A stretch of DNA of 64,000 bases from Planctomycetota bacterium (GTDB taxonomy: Bacteria > Planctomycetota > UBA1135 > UBA2386). Positions 1 through 10,529 of the stretch are shown here, one piece after another. Location: contig JADJWQ010000002.1 in assembly GCA_016716265.1 (NCBI GenBank), positions 85,001-149,000 of the forward strand. Reading direction: 5' to 3'. Below the pieces are notes generated by a model, which was given only the letters and a program-made list of their open reading frames with translations, made no database searches and was not told the origin of the DNA. The first letter of the stretch is position 1; the number at the start of each line of letters is the position of its first letter. The position numbers and the translations under genes are program-made.

Positions 1-1681
<1,681 letters not shown>

Positions 1682-1861
1682 CATCTTCACCTGAGAGCTT
1701 CGCGACGCGCCACAGAGCGCGCTCGCTGGACCGCCTCCGCGGCACGGCGCCCCCAGTGGGCTCCGGACTGCAGAGGCCTCTCGCTCACACCCATGTCTTC
1801 TCCCCTGCGTGCTGGGGCAGCGTCGGATCCGACCTGCCGGCCACGGGGAGGAGCAAGCGTA

Positions 1862-1968
1862 TTCCGGTGCCCACACCTGGCTGGAAATACCCGTTCCCAT
1901 CCCGAACACGGCAGTCAAGCAGCCAGGGCCGATGATAGTCGCAAGGCGAAAGTAGGTCAGTGCCGGGG
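1862..1968 (+). rRNA. rrf: 5S ribosomal RNA
   Basis: The 5S gene is recognised by the core word CCCATCCCGAACACGG and the downstream GCGAAAGTAGG. Terminal strands pair (CCGGTG near 1864 with a GTGCCGG strand near 1960, partly through G-U pairs), which sets ends within a few bases. It follows the 23S gene in the usual order. The length of about 107 nt is normal to slightly short for the family. Confidence 0.92.
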
Positions 1969-1978
1969 CCATCTTCAC

Positions 1979-2010
1979 GAGCTCCGTCGACGGTCACGTC
2001 GGCGGAGCTC
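1979..2010 (+). terminator. Hairpin downstream of 5S rRNA, possible terminator
   Basis: GAGCTCCG (1979-1986) pairs perfectly with CGGAGCTC (2003-2010). The interior can also pair (GACG with CGTC around a GTCA loop), giving an almost uninterrupted stem. It sits 10 bp after the 5S gene and faces the convergent hflX. No long T-run follows, only TTTC, so the terminator role is inferred from position and stem strength. Confidence 0.5.
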
Positions 2011-2133
2011 GCTGCGTTTCGGGACCACTCGTGCTCCCGTGAAAACCGGTCTCCGCAGCGGTCGGACCCGTCGAGTCGGGGGTCTCGCGCGTGGGGTCTC
2101 CGGTGTGCGGTCTCGGCTCCGGCGCCGCGGGGA

Positions 2134-3420
2134 TCACGTCTTCTGTCGTGCGCCGCGGGCCAGCAGGCGGGCCAGCATGGCGTCGGTCAGCTGGACGTGG
2201 AGGTGGCAGCCGTCCTCGCGGTACTCCTCGCGAAGCACGGTCGTACCGCTGCGGATCTCGGGTTGCAGGTGGCCGGCGTCATGGGGCACGACCAGCTCGA
2301 CCTCGCGCTCGATCCTGCCCAGGTAGCCGACCAGCGTGTCTGTCAGATCACCGAGCCCGGCACCCGTGCGAGCGGAGACGAGCACGGAGGTGCCGCCGTG
2401 CCGGTGGAGTGGCGTGAGCAGCGACATGTCGTCGATGCGGTCGCGCTTGTTGACGACGTAGATGCGGGGGAGGTTGCCGGCGCCCAGCGACTCGAGCACC
2501 TCCTCCACCGTGTGGAGGTGATCGATGGCGTGGGGGCTCGAGCCGTCGACCAGCAGGAACAGAAGGTCGGCGTTGAGGGCCTCCTCGAGCGTCGCGTGGA
2601 AGCTCGACACGAGCTGGTGCGGCAGCTTGCGGATGAAGCCGACCGTGTCCGACAGCAGGACCACGCGACCTCCCGGAAGCCGCCACGGCCGTGTCCGGGT
2701 GTCGAGCGTGCTGAACAGACGGTCCTCCGCGAGCACGCCGGCCTGCGTGAGCGAGTTCATCAGCGTCGACTTGCCGGCGTTCGTGTAGCCGACCAGCGCG
2801 ATCGTGAACTGGTCGGCGCGCGTGCGCACCTCGCGAGCCTTGCGACCCTCGATCACCTGGAGCTGGCGCTGGCAGGTGGCGATGCGCGCGCGGAGCTCGC
2901 TGCGGTCGAGGTCGATCTGCTTCTCGCCGGCGCCGCCGCGCACGCCGATGCCGCCGCGCTGCCGCTCGAGGTGCGTCCACATCCGCTTGAGGCGCGGGAT
3001 CTGGTAGAGCAGCTGAGCCAGCTCGACCTGGAGCTTCGCCTGTGGCGAGCGGGCGTGGTGCGCGAAGATGTGCAGGATCAGCTCGCTGCGATCCAGCACG
3101 AGCGTGCCCAACGCCTGCTCGATGTTGCGGCCCTGGGCCGGCGACAGGGAATCGTCGCAGATCACGACCTTGGCGCCGGTCTGCTCGACCAGCTCGGCGA
3201 GCTCGTCGAGCTTGCCGCGGCCGAGGTAGGTGTTGGGATCGGGATGCCGTCGATGCTGCGCCACGCACCCGGCGATGACGAATTCCCCGGTGTCGGCGAG
3301 CTCGGCGAGCTCCTCGAGGATCTCGGGGGCCGAGCGCTCGTCGCCGTGGGGGGTGACGCCGATCAGGATGGCCTCGAACGGTCCCGCGGCGGTCGACTGC
3401 AGCTGTCGGGCGTCGCTCAT
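2134..3420 (-). CDS. hflX: GTPase HflX
   Basis: Ribosome-associated GTPase of the HflX family, which in other bacteria splits stalled 70S ribosomes; cytosolic. About 428 aa. The N-terminal HflX domain ends in the glycine-rich segment RGGIGVRGGAGEKQ. The G domain shows G1 GYTNAGKST, G3 DTVGFIRKLP and G4 NKRD. I chose the internal ATG at 3420 rather than an upstream ATG because it overlaps the nadB stop as ATGA, a typical coupled start; the upstream alternative would add 30 arginine-rich residues inside nadB. It is the last gene of the minus-strand secDF-nadB-hflX group and converges on the rRNA operon. Confidence 0.95.
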   Translation of the reverse strand: MSDARQLQSTAAGPFEAILIGVTPHGDERSAPEILEELAELADTGEFVIAGCVAQHRRHPDPNTYLGRGKLDELAELVEQTGAKVVICDDSLSPAQGRNIEQALGTLVLDRSELILHIFAHHARSPQAKLQVELAQLLYQIPRLKRMWTHLERQRGGIGVRGGAGEKQIDLDRSELRARIATCQRQLQVIEGRKAREVRTRADQFTIALVGYTNAGKSTLMNSLTQAGVLAEDRLFSTLDTRTRPWRLPGGRVVLLSDTVGFIRKLPHQLVSSFHATLEEALNADLLFLLVDGSSPHAIDHLHTVEEVLESLGAGNLPRIYVVNKRDRIDDMSLLTPLHRHGGTSVLVSARTGAGLGDLTDTLVGYLGRIEREVELVVPHDAGHLQPEIRSGTTVLREEYREDGCHLHVQLTDAMLARLLARGARQKT

Positions 3421-5114
3421 GGGCAGGCGGAATCGGTCGGCTCCTCGAGCGGTCCTTGCTCGACGTGGATCGCCCCCTCGACGGATCGCGACAGCGTCAG
3501 GTGCCGACACCAGACGGGATCATCGCGCTCGGGGAAATCGGAGCGGAAGTGGGTGCCGCGCGACTCTCTTCGGGCCGCTGCCGCCGTCGCGATCAGCGCG
3601 GAGGTCGTCAACATGTTCTGCAGCTCGTAGCTGCGTCGATCGCGACCGTCGGCGCGCTCGAGATAGTGATGCCAGAGTCCGATCCGCTCGCCCGCCTCGT
3701 CGAGACCCTGCTGATCGCGCACCAGCCCGACCTGCCGCCACATCAAGCTCTTCAGCGAGTAGAGCATGTCGTCGAGCTGCAGGTGCGGGGCGAAGGTCGC
3801 CGAGCGGGGCGGAGCGTTGTGCGGCTCGCGGAACGGAAGGAACCGCAGCTCCGCCGCCGCGCGGCGGCCGGCCGCGCGACCGAGGACCGCGCCCTCGAGG
3901 AGCGAGTTCGACGCGAGTCGGTTGGCACCGTGCAGGTAGGTCGCGGCCGCCTCGCCCACGGCGAAGAGGCCGGGCAGGCTCGAGCGACCATCGAGGTCTG
4001 TCTGGATTCCGCCGATCAGGTAGTGCGCGCCGGGTCGCACGGGGATCGGGTCCGTCGCGATGTCGATGTCGAACGCGCGGCAGATCCTCGAGATCGACGG
4101 GAACAGCGCGTGCGGGTCGCCGCCGATCGACGACAGGTCGAGGTAGACGTGCGTGTCGCCGGTCTCGACCATCCGGTTGAGGATGGCGCGGCTGACGACG
4201 TCGCGGGGTGCGAGTTCACCGTCGCGATGGACCTCGGGCATGAAGCGGTGGCCGGCGCGATCCCGTAGCTGGCCGCCCGCGCCGCGCACCACCTCCGAGA
4301 TCAAGAAGCGCGATGCTCCCGCGATGTAGAGCACGGTCGGATGGAACTGGAAGAACTCCATGTCCGCGAGCCGTGCTCCGGCTCGGAACGCCAAGGCGAT
4401 GCCGTCGCCGCCCGCTCCGGGCGGATTGGTCGTCTCGCGGAACACCTGGCCGGCCCCGCCCGACGCCATCACGACTGCACCCGCGTGCACCGCCAGCTCG
4501 ACGCCCTTCTCGACGATCACGGCGCCGACACACCGGCCCTCCTCGACCAGGAGATCCCGGACGAAGGCGCCGACCCGGCAGATGACGCGATCGTCCGCCT
4601 CCAGCCGTTGTGCCAGGACCCGCTCGATCTCGAGTCCGGTGGCATCGCCGTTCGCGTGCACGACGCGATGAACGGAATGTCCTCCCTCGCGGCTCAGCAC
4701 GATGCGCCCGTCGGCGTCGTGGTCGAATTGCGCACCGAGCTCGCTCAGCCAGCGGTAGACCTCCGGCCCCTCCCGCACGATGCGATCCACGGCCAGCTGC
4801 GAGCTCAGTCCGGCGCCGACGCGGAGCGAGTCCTCGCGGTGCAGCTCGAAGCTGTCGTTCTCGGCGAGGACGGCGGCGAAGCCGCCCTTCGCCCACGCCG
4901 TGTTCGCGTCGCCGAACGGAGCCTTGGTGACGCACAGCACACTCGCGCCCGCTTCGGCGGCCGTCAGCGCGGCGCTCGCCCCCGCGATGCCGGCGCCGAT
5001 CACGAGCACGTCGGTGCGCAGGACCGGCGTCCGGCGTGCGTCGAATTCGCCGAGCGCCGTCGGGAAGCGCGCAGCGTGCAGGGACTCGGGTGCCCGTCCG
5101 CGAGGGGGATTCAC
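3417..5114 (-). CDS. nadB: L-aspartate oxidase
   Basis: Flavoenzyme that oxidises L-aspartate to iminoaspartate, the first step of bacterial de novo NAD synthesis. About 565 aa. The N-terminal Rossmann FAD motif is VIGAGIAGASAA. Conserved family segments follow: TAWAKGG, HPTVLY, the HYLIGGIQTD strand, and the FAVGEAA...GANRLASNSLLEG block, followed by a helical C-terminal domain. The start is taken as the GTG at 5114, which overlaps the secDF stop (GTGA) and trims a basic, unconserved extension. Succinate dehydrogenase flavoprotein is a relative, but no sdhB/C genes lie nearby and the length and end fit NadB. nadA and nadC are not in the window. Confidence 0.93.
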   Translation of the reverse strand: MNPPRGRAPESLHAARFPTALGEFDARRTPVLRTDVLVIGAGIAGASAALTAAEAGASVLCVTKAPFGDANTAWAKGGFAAVLAENDSFELHREDSLRVGAGLSSQLAVDRIVREGPEVYRWLSELGAQFDHDADGRIVLSREGGHSVHRVVHANGDATGLEIERVLAQRLEADDRVICRVGAFVRDLLVEEGRCVGAVIVEKGVELAVHAGAVVMASGGAGQVFRETTNPPGAGGDGIALAFRAGARLADMEFFQFHPTVLYIAGASRFLISEVVRGAGGQLRDRAGHRFMPEVHRDGELAPRDVVSRAILNRMVETGDTHVYLDLSSIGGDPHALFPSISRICRAFDIDIATDPIPVRPGAHYLIGGIQTDLDGRSSLPGLFAVGEAAATYLHGANRLASNSLLEGAVLGRAAGRRAAAELRFLPFREPHNAPPRSATFAPHLQLDDMLYSLKSLMWRQVGLVRDQQGLDEAGERIGLWHHYLERADGRDRRSYELQNMLTTSALIATAAAARRESRGTHFRSDFPERDDPVWCRHLTLSRSVEGAIHVEQGPLEEPTDSACP

Positions 5115-8100
5115 ACCTTCGTCGCGGCGTCGCCGCGCAGTTCCTTGCGGGAATCGGTCGTGCTCACCACGCCGGCAGTCGCGCTCACCGGCAGGTGGCC
5201 ACCGTGCTTCGCGGCCTCGCGCTTCCACAGCCAGTTCACGATCGGCGACGCGATGAAGACCGTCGAGTAGGTGCCGCTGATCATGCCGATGACGAGCGCG
5301 AACGAGAAACCCTCGAGCGCCGTGCCGGCGTGGTAGTTCACGACGAACTGCGACACGATGACCATCATCGTCGTCCCGGTCGTGAGCACCGTCCGTGACA
5401 GCGTCTGGTTGATCGACGTGTTGAACACCTCCTTGGTGTCGATGCGCTCGCCCAATCGCGCGTGCTCCTGGAGGTTCTCGCGCACGCGATCGAAGATGAC
5501 GATCGTGTCGTTGATCGAGTAGCCGATGATCGTCAGGAACGCGGCGATCAGGGCGAGGTCGATCTCGCAGTCGACGAGCCCGGCCCAGTTGGCCGCGACG
5601 ACCACCCCGAGCGTCACCAGCACGTCGTGGACGAGCGCGAGCACGGCCGCGATGCCGTAGCTGAACTCGTGGAAGCGGACGCGGATGTAGAGCACGATCG
5701 CGCCGAGTGCGACGACGAGAGCCGTGATCGCCTTGTTGCGCAGTTCGCCGACCAGTCGGCCGCCGATCTCGGACGACTCGGGGATCGGATCCGACAACTG
5801 CACCGGCTGCCCGGCGGCGGTCGCGAGGGTGGCGTCACCCAGTCGGAGCTGGATGTCCTGGAACAGCGTGTCGGCGGTCACCTCCTTCGGCACGTCCCAT
5901 TCGACACGGTAGGCCGTCGTCGACTGTTCCTCCGGGACTTCGATACCGAGCCGATCCGGCTCCGCGTACGACAGCCGTAGACCGCCAAGTGCGCGCAGCG
6001 CGTGCTTCAGATCGCTCGCGCGCACCGGGCCATCGAAGTGGAGATCGATGGATGCGAAGTTCCGCACCGAGTTGTCCGGGTCTTCGTCGATCGCCGGGTG
6101 GTCGAAGGGTGCGTCGACGAGGCGGGAGCTCAGCACGCGGCGCAGCTCACGCACGTAGGGCGGCTGGTAATTCGTGGGGTTGTCGGCGCGCTCGACGTCG
6201 ATCCGGGTGCGCTGGGCGTCGGTCAGTTTGATGCGGATCGAGAAGCGCGTGGCCTTGCCATCGGTCACGTCGCCGACCGTGTTGACGATCGGCTCGGGGT
6301 AGTTGCCGCGGAAAGCGGTGTCCGCGGCGAGCAGGTCCCGCATGTTCTGCGCGCTGATCGGATCGCGGAGCGCGACCTTCAGATTGCCACCGCCGGTGAA
6401 GTCGATCGCGTACTTGACGTCGTTCGGAACCGACGCGAAGGCGACCAGGCCCGCAATGATCACGACGACGCTGATCGCCAACCAGGTGCGCGCCTTGGTC
6501 ATGAAGTCGATGTTGACGTCGGCCAGCCAGCGCGAGACCCGGAACTCCCTCAGGCGGCCGTATTCCAGCAGGTAGTGGAACACCAGCCGGCTGACGAAGA
6601 ACGCCGTGAACAGCGTCGTCGCGATGCCGAACATCAGCGTCAGCGCGAAGCCGCGGATCGGACCGATACCGACGTTGTAGAGCACGAGGCCGGCGATGAA
6701 CGTCGTGATGTTCGCGTCGACGATCGTCACGATCGCGCGTTCGAAGCCCGCGCGGCACGCTTGCAGGAGCTCCTTGCCGCGTGCCACCTCCTCGCGGATG
6801 CGTTCGTAGATCAGGATGTTCGAGTCGACCGCCATGCCCATCGTCAGCACGAGGCCGGCGAGACCGGGCAGCGTCAGCGTGGTCCGGAACGCGGCGACCA
6901 CCCCCAGCAGCAGCAGGATGTTCAGGGCGAGGCCCATGAACGCGACCAGGCCCGCGAGTCGGTAGTAGGCGATGATGAACAGCAGCACGAGCAGAGCGCC
7001 GACGCCGATCGAGATCATCGCGAGGTCGATCGATCGTTGGCCGAGCGTGGCGCCGATCACGTCGCGCGACTGCAGCTTCGGGCGCACCTGCAGTGCGCCC
7101 GTGCGGAGTGTCTGCACGAGCGAGTCGACCTCGCGCTTGGTGAAGTCGCCGGTGATCTGCGCGTTGCCGTAGATGCGGTTGATGAATCGCGGTGCGGAAT
7201 CGACCTCGCCGTTGAGGATGATCGCACTGCTCTGGCCGGTGAACTCGTCCGACCAGTCGGCGTAGGCGTCGAGCTTGTCCTCGCGCATCCGGTAGGCGAT
7301 CGCCGGGCGTCCCTGGTCGTCGAGCGTCGCGCGGATCGCCGAGACGTCGAGGTGCTCGCCCTCGAAGTGCGTCTCGTGCATGTTCACCGGCACGAACTCG
7401 ACCAGGCGCCGCTCGGCCTTCGGCAGCGCCAGCATCGACTCGGGGATGCGCCCGCCGTTGAACTCGGTGGCGTCGAACGCCTGGACCGAGTCGTAGAGCC
7501 CCATCAGCGCGAACGACCTGCCCCACACCGCCTCGTTGTCGACGCTCGGCTCGACGAGGTGCGGATACCAGCGCAGCGCGTCGCTCTTCGGGCCGCCCGA
7601 GTCCGCCGGCAGCGCGTTGAACACGCTGATCGCCTGCGGGTCCTCGCGGACCAGATCGCGGTGGGTCGGCTCCTCGAGCCAGGTCTTCAGGCGCTGGCTC
7701 TCGTCGGCGAGATCGAAGGTGACGCCGTCCTTGTCGTAGCCCTGGTAGGCCACCATCCGGAACTCGAGGCGGCCGAGGCTCTCGATCCGCGACTGGATCA
7801 GCCGCGCGTCCTCCTCGCCGATCTCCGGCAGCTCGATCAGGATGCCCGCTTCGCCGCGGCGCACGACATTGGCCTCGAGCTGCCCGGTCGGATCGATGCG
7901 CTCGCTGATGATCCCGACCGTCTCGTCGACGATCTGACCGACCTGCTCCTCGGAGGCCGACTCGGGGATCAAGCCCTGAGCCTTGGCCTCGTCGATGTCC
8001 ATCTCGTAGATGAGCTGGGTGCCGCCCTTCAGGTCGAGGCCGTAGCAGACGCCGAGCGATGAGAGGAGTGCGATCGCCGCGACGGCGAGCACCACAACCA

Positions 8101-8131
8101 GCATGAGCTGGCGGCGAGCGTTCTCGAGCAT
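5111..8131 (-). CDS. secDF: Fused protein-export membrane protein SecDF
   Basis: Accessory subunit of the Sec translocon that uses the proton gradient to pull proteins across the inner membrane. SecD and SecF are one polypeptide of about 1006 aa. The SecD half has a first membrane helix near residues 8-28 (LMLVVVLAVAAIALL), the GLDLKGGTQL motif, a large periplasmic domain and five further helices. The SecF half starts near residue 560 with ARTWLAISVVVIIAGLV, then IDFTGGGNLKV, a periplasmic domain and five helices. The fusion is known in Bacillus and several other phyla. The start is uncertain: the ATG at 8131 gives a normal N terminus, and an upstream ATG at 8239 would add 36 residues. The gene stop overlaps nadB. 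Confidence 0.95.
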   Translation of the reverse strand: MLENARRQLMLVVVLAVAAIALLSSLGVCYGLDLKGGTQLIYEMDIDEAKAQGLIPESASEEQVGQIVDETVGIISERIDPTGQLEANVVRRGEAGILIELPEIGEEDARLIQSRIESLGRLEFRMVAYQGYDKDGVTFDLADESQRLKTWLEEPTHRDLVREDPQAISVFNALPADSGGPKSDALRWYPHLVEPSVDNEAVWGRSFALMGLYDSVQAFDATEFNGGRIPESMLALPKAERRLVEFVPVNMHETHFEGEHLDVSAIRATLDDQGRPAIAYRMREDKLDAYADWSDEFTGQSSAIILNGEVDSAPRFINRIYGNAQITGDFTKREVDSLVQTLRTGALQVRPKLQSRDVIGATLGQRSIDLAMISIGVGALLVLLFIIAYYRLAGLVAFMGLALNILLLLGVVAAFRTTLTLPGLAGLVLTMGMAVDSNILIYERIREEVARGKELLQACRAGFERAIVTIVDANITTFIAGLVLYNVGIGPIRGFALTLMFGIATTLFTAFFVSRLVFHYLLEYGRLREFRVSRWLADVNIDFMTKARTWLAISVVVIIAGLVAFASVPNDVKYAIDFTGGGNLKVALRDPISAQNMRDLLAADTAFRGNYPEPIVNTVGDVTDGKATRFSIRIKLTDAQRTRIDVERADNPTNYQPPYVRELRRVLSSRLVDAPFDHPAIDEDPDNSVRNFASIDLHFDGPVRASDLKHALRALGGLRLSYAEPDRLGIEVPEEQSTTAYRVEWDVPKEVTADTLFQDIQLRLGDATLATAAGQPVQLSDPIPESSEIGGRLVGELRNKAITALVVALGAIVLYIRVRFHEFSYGIAAVLALVHDVLVTLGVVVAANWAGLVDCEIDLALIAAFLTIIGYSINDTIVIFDRVRENLQEHARLGERIDTKEVFNTSINQTLSRTVLTTGTTMMVIVSQFVVNYHAGTALEGFSFALVIGMISGTYSTVFIASPIVNWLWKREAAKHGGHLPVSATAGVVSTTDSRKELRGDAATKV

Positions 8132-8291
8132 GCTCAGAATGTTGTTCGGTTCCTCGGTCGCGTCGGGCGAGCGTGCTGCCGACGCGGGCGCGCGAACGCG
8201 CCGGTCCAGTCCGCCGTGCTGCCGCCGGGGCCCGTCCACGGTCGCCGAGCGAACGGCGAGCGACGGCGCGCCCGATCAGCCGCCGGCCGCC

Positions 8292-8714
8292 TCAGCTGTC
8301 GGTCGTCTGCTGTCCCTGCTGAAGATCCGCCTTGCGGGCGCCGCGCGGGAGCGAGCGCGGCCCGCGCACGCGCCCGAAGTTCTGCTGCAGGCGGACCGCC
8401 TTGCCGACGCGTTCGCGCAGGAAGTAGAGCTTCGCGCGCCGGACGCGTCCCTGGCTGCGGACCAGCACCTTCTGCACGCGGGGCGAGTGCAGTGGGAAGC
8501 GCCGCTCGACGCCTTCGCCGGCGACCAGCCGTCTGACGACGAAGTTGCGGCGGATGCCCGACCCCGAGATCGACATGACGGTGCCGGTGAACACCTGCAC
8601 GCGCTCCTTGTCGCCTTCGCGGATCAGGTAGTGGACGTCGACCGTGTCTCCGACCCCGAAGTCGGCGACGTCCGTCCGCATGTTCTCGAGCTCGATCTGT
8701 CGCATCAGGTCCAT
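8292..8714 (-). CDS. rplS: 50S ribosomal protein L19
   Basis: Large-subunit protein at the subunit interface. 140 aa, about 25 longer than E. coli L19 because of a basic C-terminal tail. The conserved blocks GDTVDVHYLI, VFTGTVMSISGSG, GEGVERRFPLHSP and RRAKLYFLRERVGKA are present in order. It lies downstream of trmD, as in the classic rpsP-rimM-trmD-rplS operon, but rpsP and rimM are not next to trmD here. Confidence 0.97.
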   Translation of the reverse strand: MDLMRQIELENMRTDVADFGVGDTVDVHYLIREGDKERVQVFTGTVMSISGSGIRRNFVVRRLVAGEGVERRFPLHSPRVQKVLVRSQGRVRRAKLYFLRERVGKAVRLQQNFGRVRGPRSLPRGARKADLQQGQQTTDS

Positions 8715-8971
8715 GTCTGTTCCTCGCTCGGTCGCCCGCGCCTCGCCGGACGGCCAATCGTCGCACTGTTGGGTCGGGTCCCGCGCGCGGGGCTCGGGCC
8801 TCGATCCGCTCGCCTGTCAGGGGCGTCTGGATCGATCGCCGAGCGACGCGACACGTGGTCGGCCGAGTTCTGGTGGTGATGGGTTGCGGCAGCCGACCGC
8901 GGCGCGGGCGGCTGCCGGAGATGTTCGTCGAGTCGTCCTCGTCGGGTATGTCTCGCCGGGTGGTCCTCGAT

Positions 8972-9056
8972 GAGCCGTCAACGTCGTCGAGCCGTCAACG
9001 TCGTCGAGCCGTCAACGTCGTCGAGCCGTCAACGCCGTCGAGCCGTCAACGCCGCC
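8972..9056. repeat. Tandem repeat, 17 bp x 5, in the trmD-rplS spacer
   Basis: Five head-to-tail copies of GAGCCGTCAACGTCGTC, the last two with C substitutions. They lie in a spacer of about 390 bp (8715-9101) that holds nothing else I can recognise. The period is not a multiple of three and no start codon is associated, so it is not a coding repeat. It belongs with the other 14-18 bp spacer arrays of this window. Confidence 0.93.
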
Positions 9057-9101
9057 GAGCCGGTCGCGCGCCCGCGCCGGTGCACGCCGCCGTTCCACGG
9101 G

Positions 9102-9824
9102 TCAGGTCCCCGACGGATCGGGCTGGTCGTCCGAGTCGGTGTGCGGAGCAGGGGGCACCGGCGGCTCGCGGTGCAACGCGGTCAGGCGCTCCGCTTCTGC
9201 ACGCCGCCAGCGCGCCACGGCCCCGTGGTCGCCGCTGATCAGGATCTCGGGCACTTCCATCCCGCGAAACACGCGCGGTCGCGTGTAGTGCGGGTAGTCG
9301 AACAGCTCGGTCTCGAACGACTCGCTGATCGCCGACTCGGCGCAGCCGAGCACACCCGGGATCAAGCGGACGCTCGCCTCGAGCACGCTCAGGGCGGCCA
9401 GCTCTCCGCCGGCCAGGACGAAGTCCCCGAGTGAGATCTCGTCCCACTCCATGCCGGTCCGGATCCGCTCGTCGAACCCTTCGTAGCGACCGCAGAGCAG
9501 CAGCAACCGCTCGCACTCGCTGAGCTCGCGGGCCTTCGCCTGGTCGAACCGGCGGCCGCGCGGGCAGAGCAGGACTTTGTGGAATACGCCGAGCCGCTGC
9601 TCGGTCACTTCGACGGCTTCAAAGATCGGCTCCGGCTTCAGCACCATGCCCGGGCCGCCGCCGAACGGTCGGTCGTCGACGGTCCGGTGGCGATCGTGCG
9701 TGAACTCGCGGAAGTCCACGCACTCGACCTGGAGCAGGCCCTGGCGCTGCGCGATCCCGAGGATGCTCTCGTCCAGGTAGGGCCGAACGGCGCCTGGAAA
9801 GAGCGTCAGAAGCGCGCAGAGCAT
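9102..9824 (-). CDS. trmD: tRNA (guanine37-N1)-methyltransferase
   Basis: SAM-dependent SPOUT-class enzyme that methylates G37 next to the anticodon and prevents +1 frameshifting. 240 aa, close to the family norm. The trefoil-knot motifs are clear: DRPFGGGPGMVLKPEP, LLLCGRYEGFDER, and EISLGDFVLAGGELAA, which carries the catalytic Asp region; YPHYTRPRVFRGMEVPE follows. The last 25 residues are a Pro/Asp-rich tail. It is the first gene of the minus-strand group and divergent from ribE, with only 71 bp between the two starts. Confidence 0.97.
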   Translation of the reverse strand: MLCALLTLFPGAVRPYLDESILGIAQRQGLLQVECVDFREFTHDRHRTVDDRPFGGGPGMVLKPEPIFEAVEVTEQRLGVFHKVLLCPRGRRFDQAKARELSECERLLLLCGRYEGFDERIRTGMEWDEISLGDFVLAGGELAALSVLEASVRLIPGVLGCAESAISESFETELFDYPHYTRPRVFRGMEVPEILISGDHGAVARWRRAEAERLTALHREPPVPPAPHTDSDDQPDPSGT

Positions 9825-9895
9825 GGTGCCACGCTGGAGGAGGGCGAAGTAGAGTAGGGACCCTCCGTTTCGGCGTCAAGCGAGGCTCCGACCCG

Positions 9896-10516
9896 ATGTT
9901 CACTGGCATCATCGTCGCGACCGGCACGGTCACCGATATCCGTAAAGTAGATGTCAGTATGGAGTTATGGGTGTCGATCGGAGACCTCGCGGCGCTTGCC
10001 CGCCGCGGGGATTCGATCGCGTTGTCCGGGGTCTGCTGCACGATCACCGACCTGCGCGGCGACCAGGCTCACTTCCACCTGTCGCGCGAGACCCTCGACC
10101 GCACCTGGCTCGGCCGACTGGAGCCGGGCGGCACCGTGAACCTCGAGCCCGCGCTGCGTCTCGGGGATGCGCTCGGTGGTCACCTGGTGCAGGGCCACGT
10201 CGACGCCGTCGGCGAGGTCGTCGGTCCGGTCGGCGCCGACGGCGGGGACTGGCGGCTGCGGGTGCCGGCGGGACTGCGTCGCTTCTGCGTCGAGAAGGGC
10301 TCGATCACCGTCGATGGCGTGTCGCTGACCGTCGCGCATCTGCACGGCGACGAGATCACCGTCGCGATCATCCCGCACACGGCACGGGTGACGACGATCG
10401 GACGGCTGCCCGCCGGCGCGCCGGTCAACCTGGAGGTAGACGTGATCGGCAAGTACGTCGAGCAGATGCTCGCCGCGCGTTTCGGTGACGCGCCGCTGCC
10501 GGCTGCGGGGGCGTGA
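9896..10516 (+). CDS. ribE: Riboflavin synthase, alpha chain type
   Basis: Catalyses dismutation of two 6,7-dimethyl-8-ribityllumazine molecules to riboflavin. 206 aa. It begins with the diagnostic MFTGII and has two lumazine-binding barrels, each with its own set of motifs: SGVCCTIT and LGGHLVQGHVD in the first half, VDGVSLTV and IPHTARVTT in the second. A TAGAGT box at 9850-9855, 40 bp before the start, could be its -10. No FMN riboswitch fits in the 71-bp divergent spacer, and no other rib genes adjoin it. Confidence 0.96.
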   Translation: MFTGIIVATGTVTDIRKVDVSMELWVSIGDLAALARRGDSIALSGVCCTITDLRGDQAHFHLSRETLDRTWLGRLEPGGTVNLEPALRLGDALGGHLVQGHVDAVGEVVGPVGADGGDWRLRVPAGLRRFCVEKGSITVDGVSLTVAHLHGDEITVAIIPHTARVTTIGRLPAGAPVNLEVDVIGKYVEQMLAARFGDAPLPAAGA

Positions 10517-10529
10517 CCGGTCTCGCGGC

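Noticed and set aside
1960..3630. Long plus-strand open frame of more than 500 codons opposite hflX
   Set aside because: It is antisense to a clear HflX gene, its translation is low-complexity Arg/Ala/Glu, and such shadow frames are expected at this GC content.
6002..8062. Plus-strand open frame of nearly 700 codons over secDF
   Set aside because: It is the mirror frame of the SecDF gene; composition and lack of motifs mark it as spurious.
9825..9895. FMN riboswitch upstream of ribE
   Set aside because: The spacer is only 71 bp and divergent; it cannot hold the conserved FMN aptamer and none of its words are visible.
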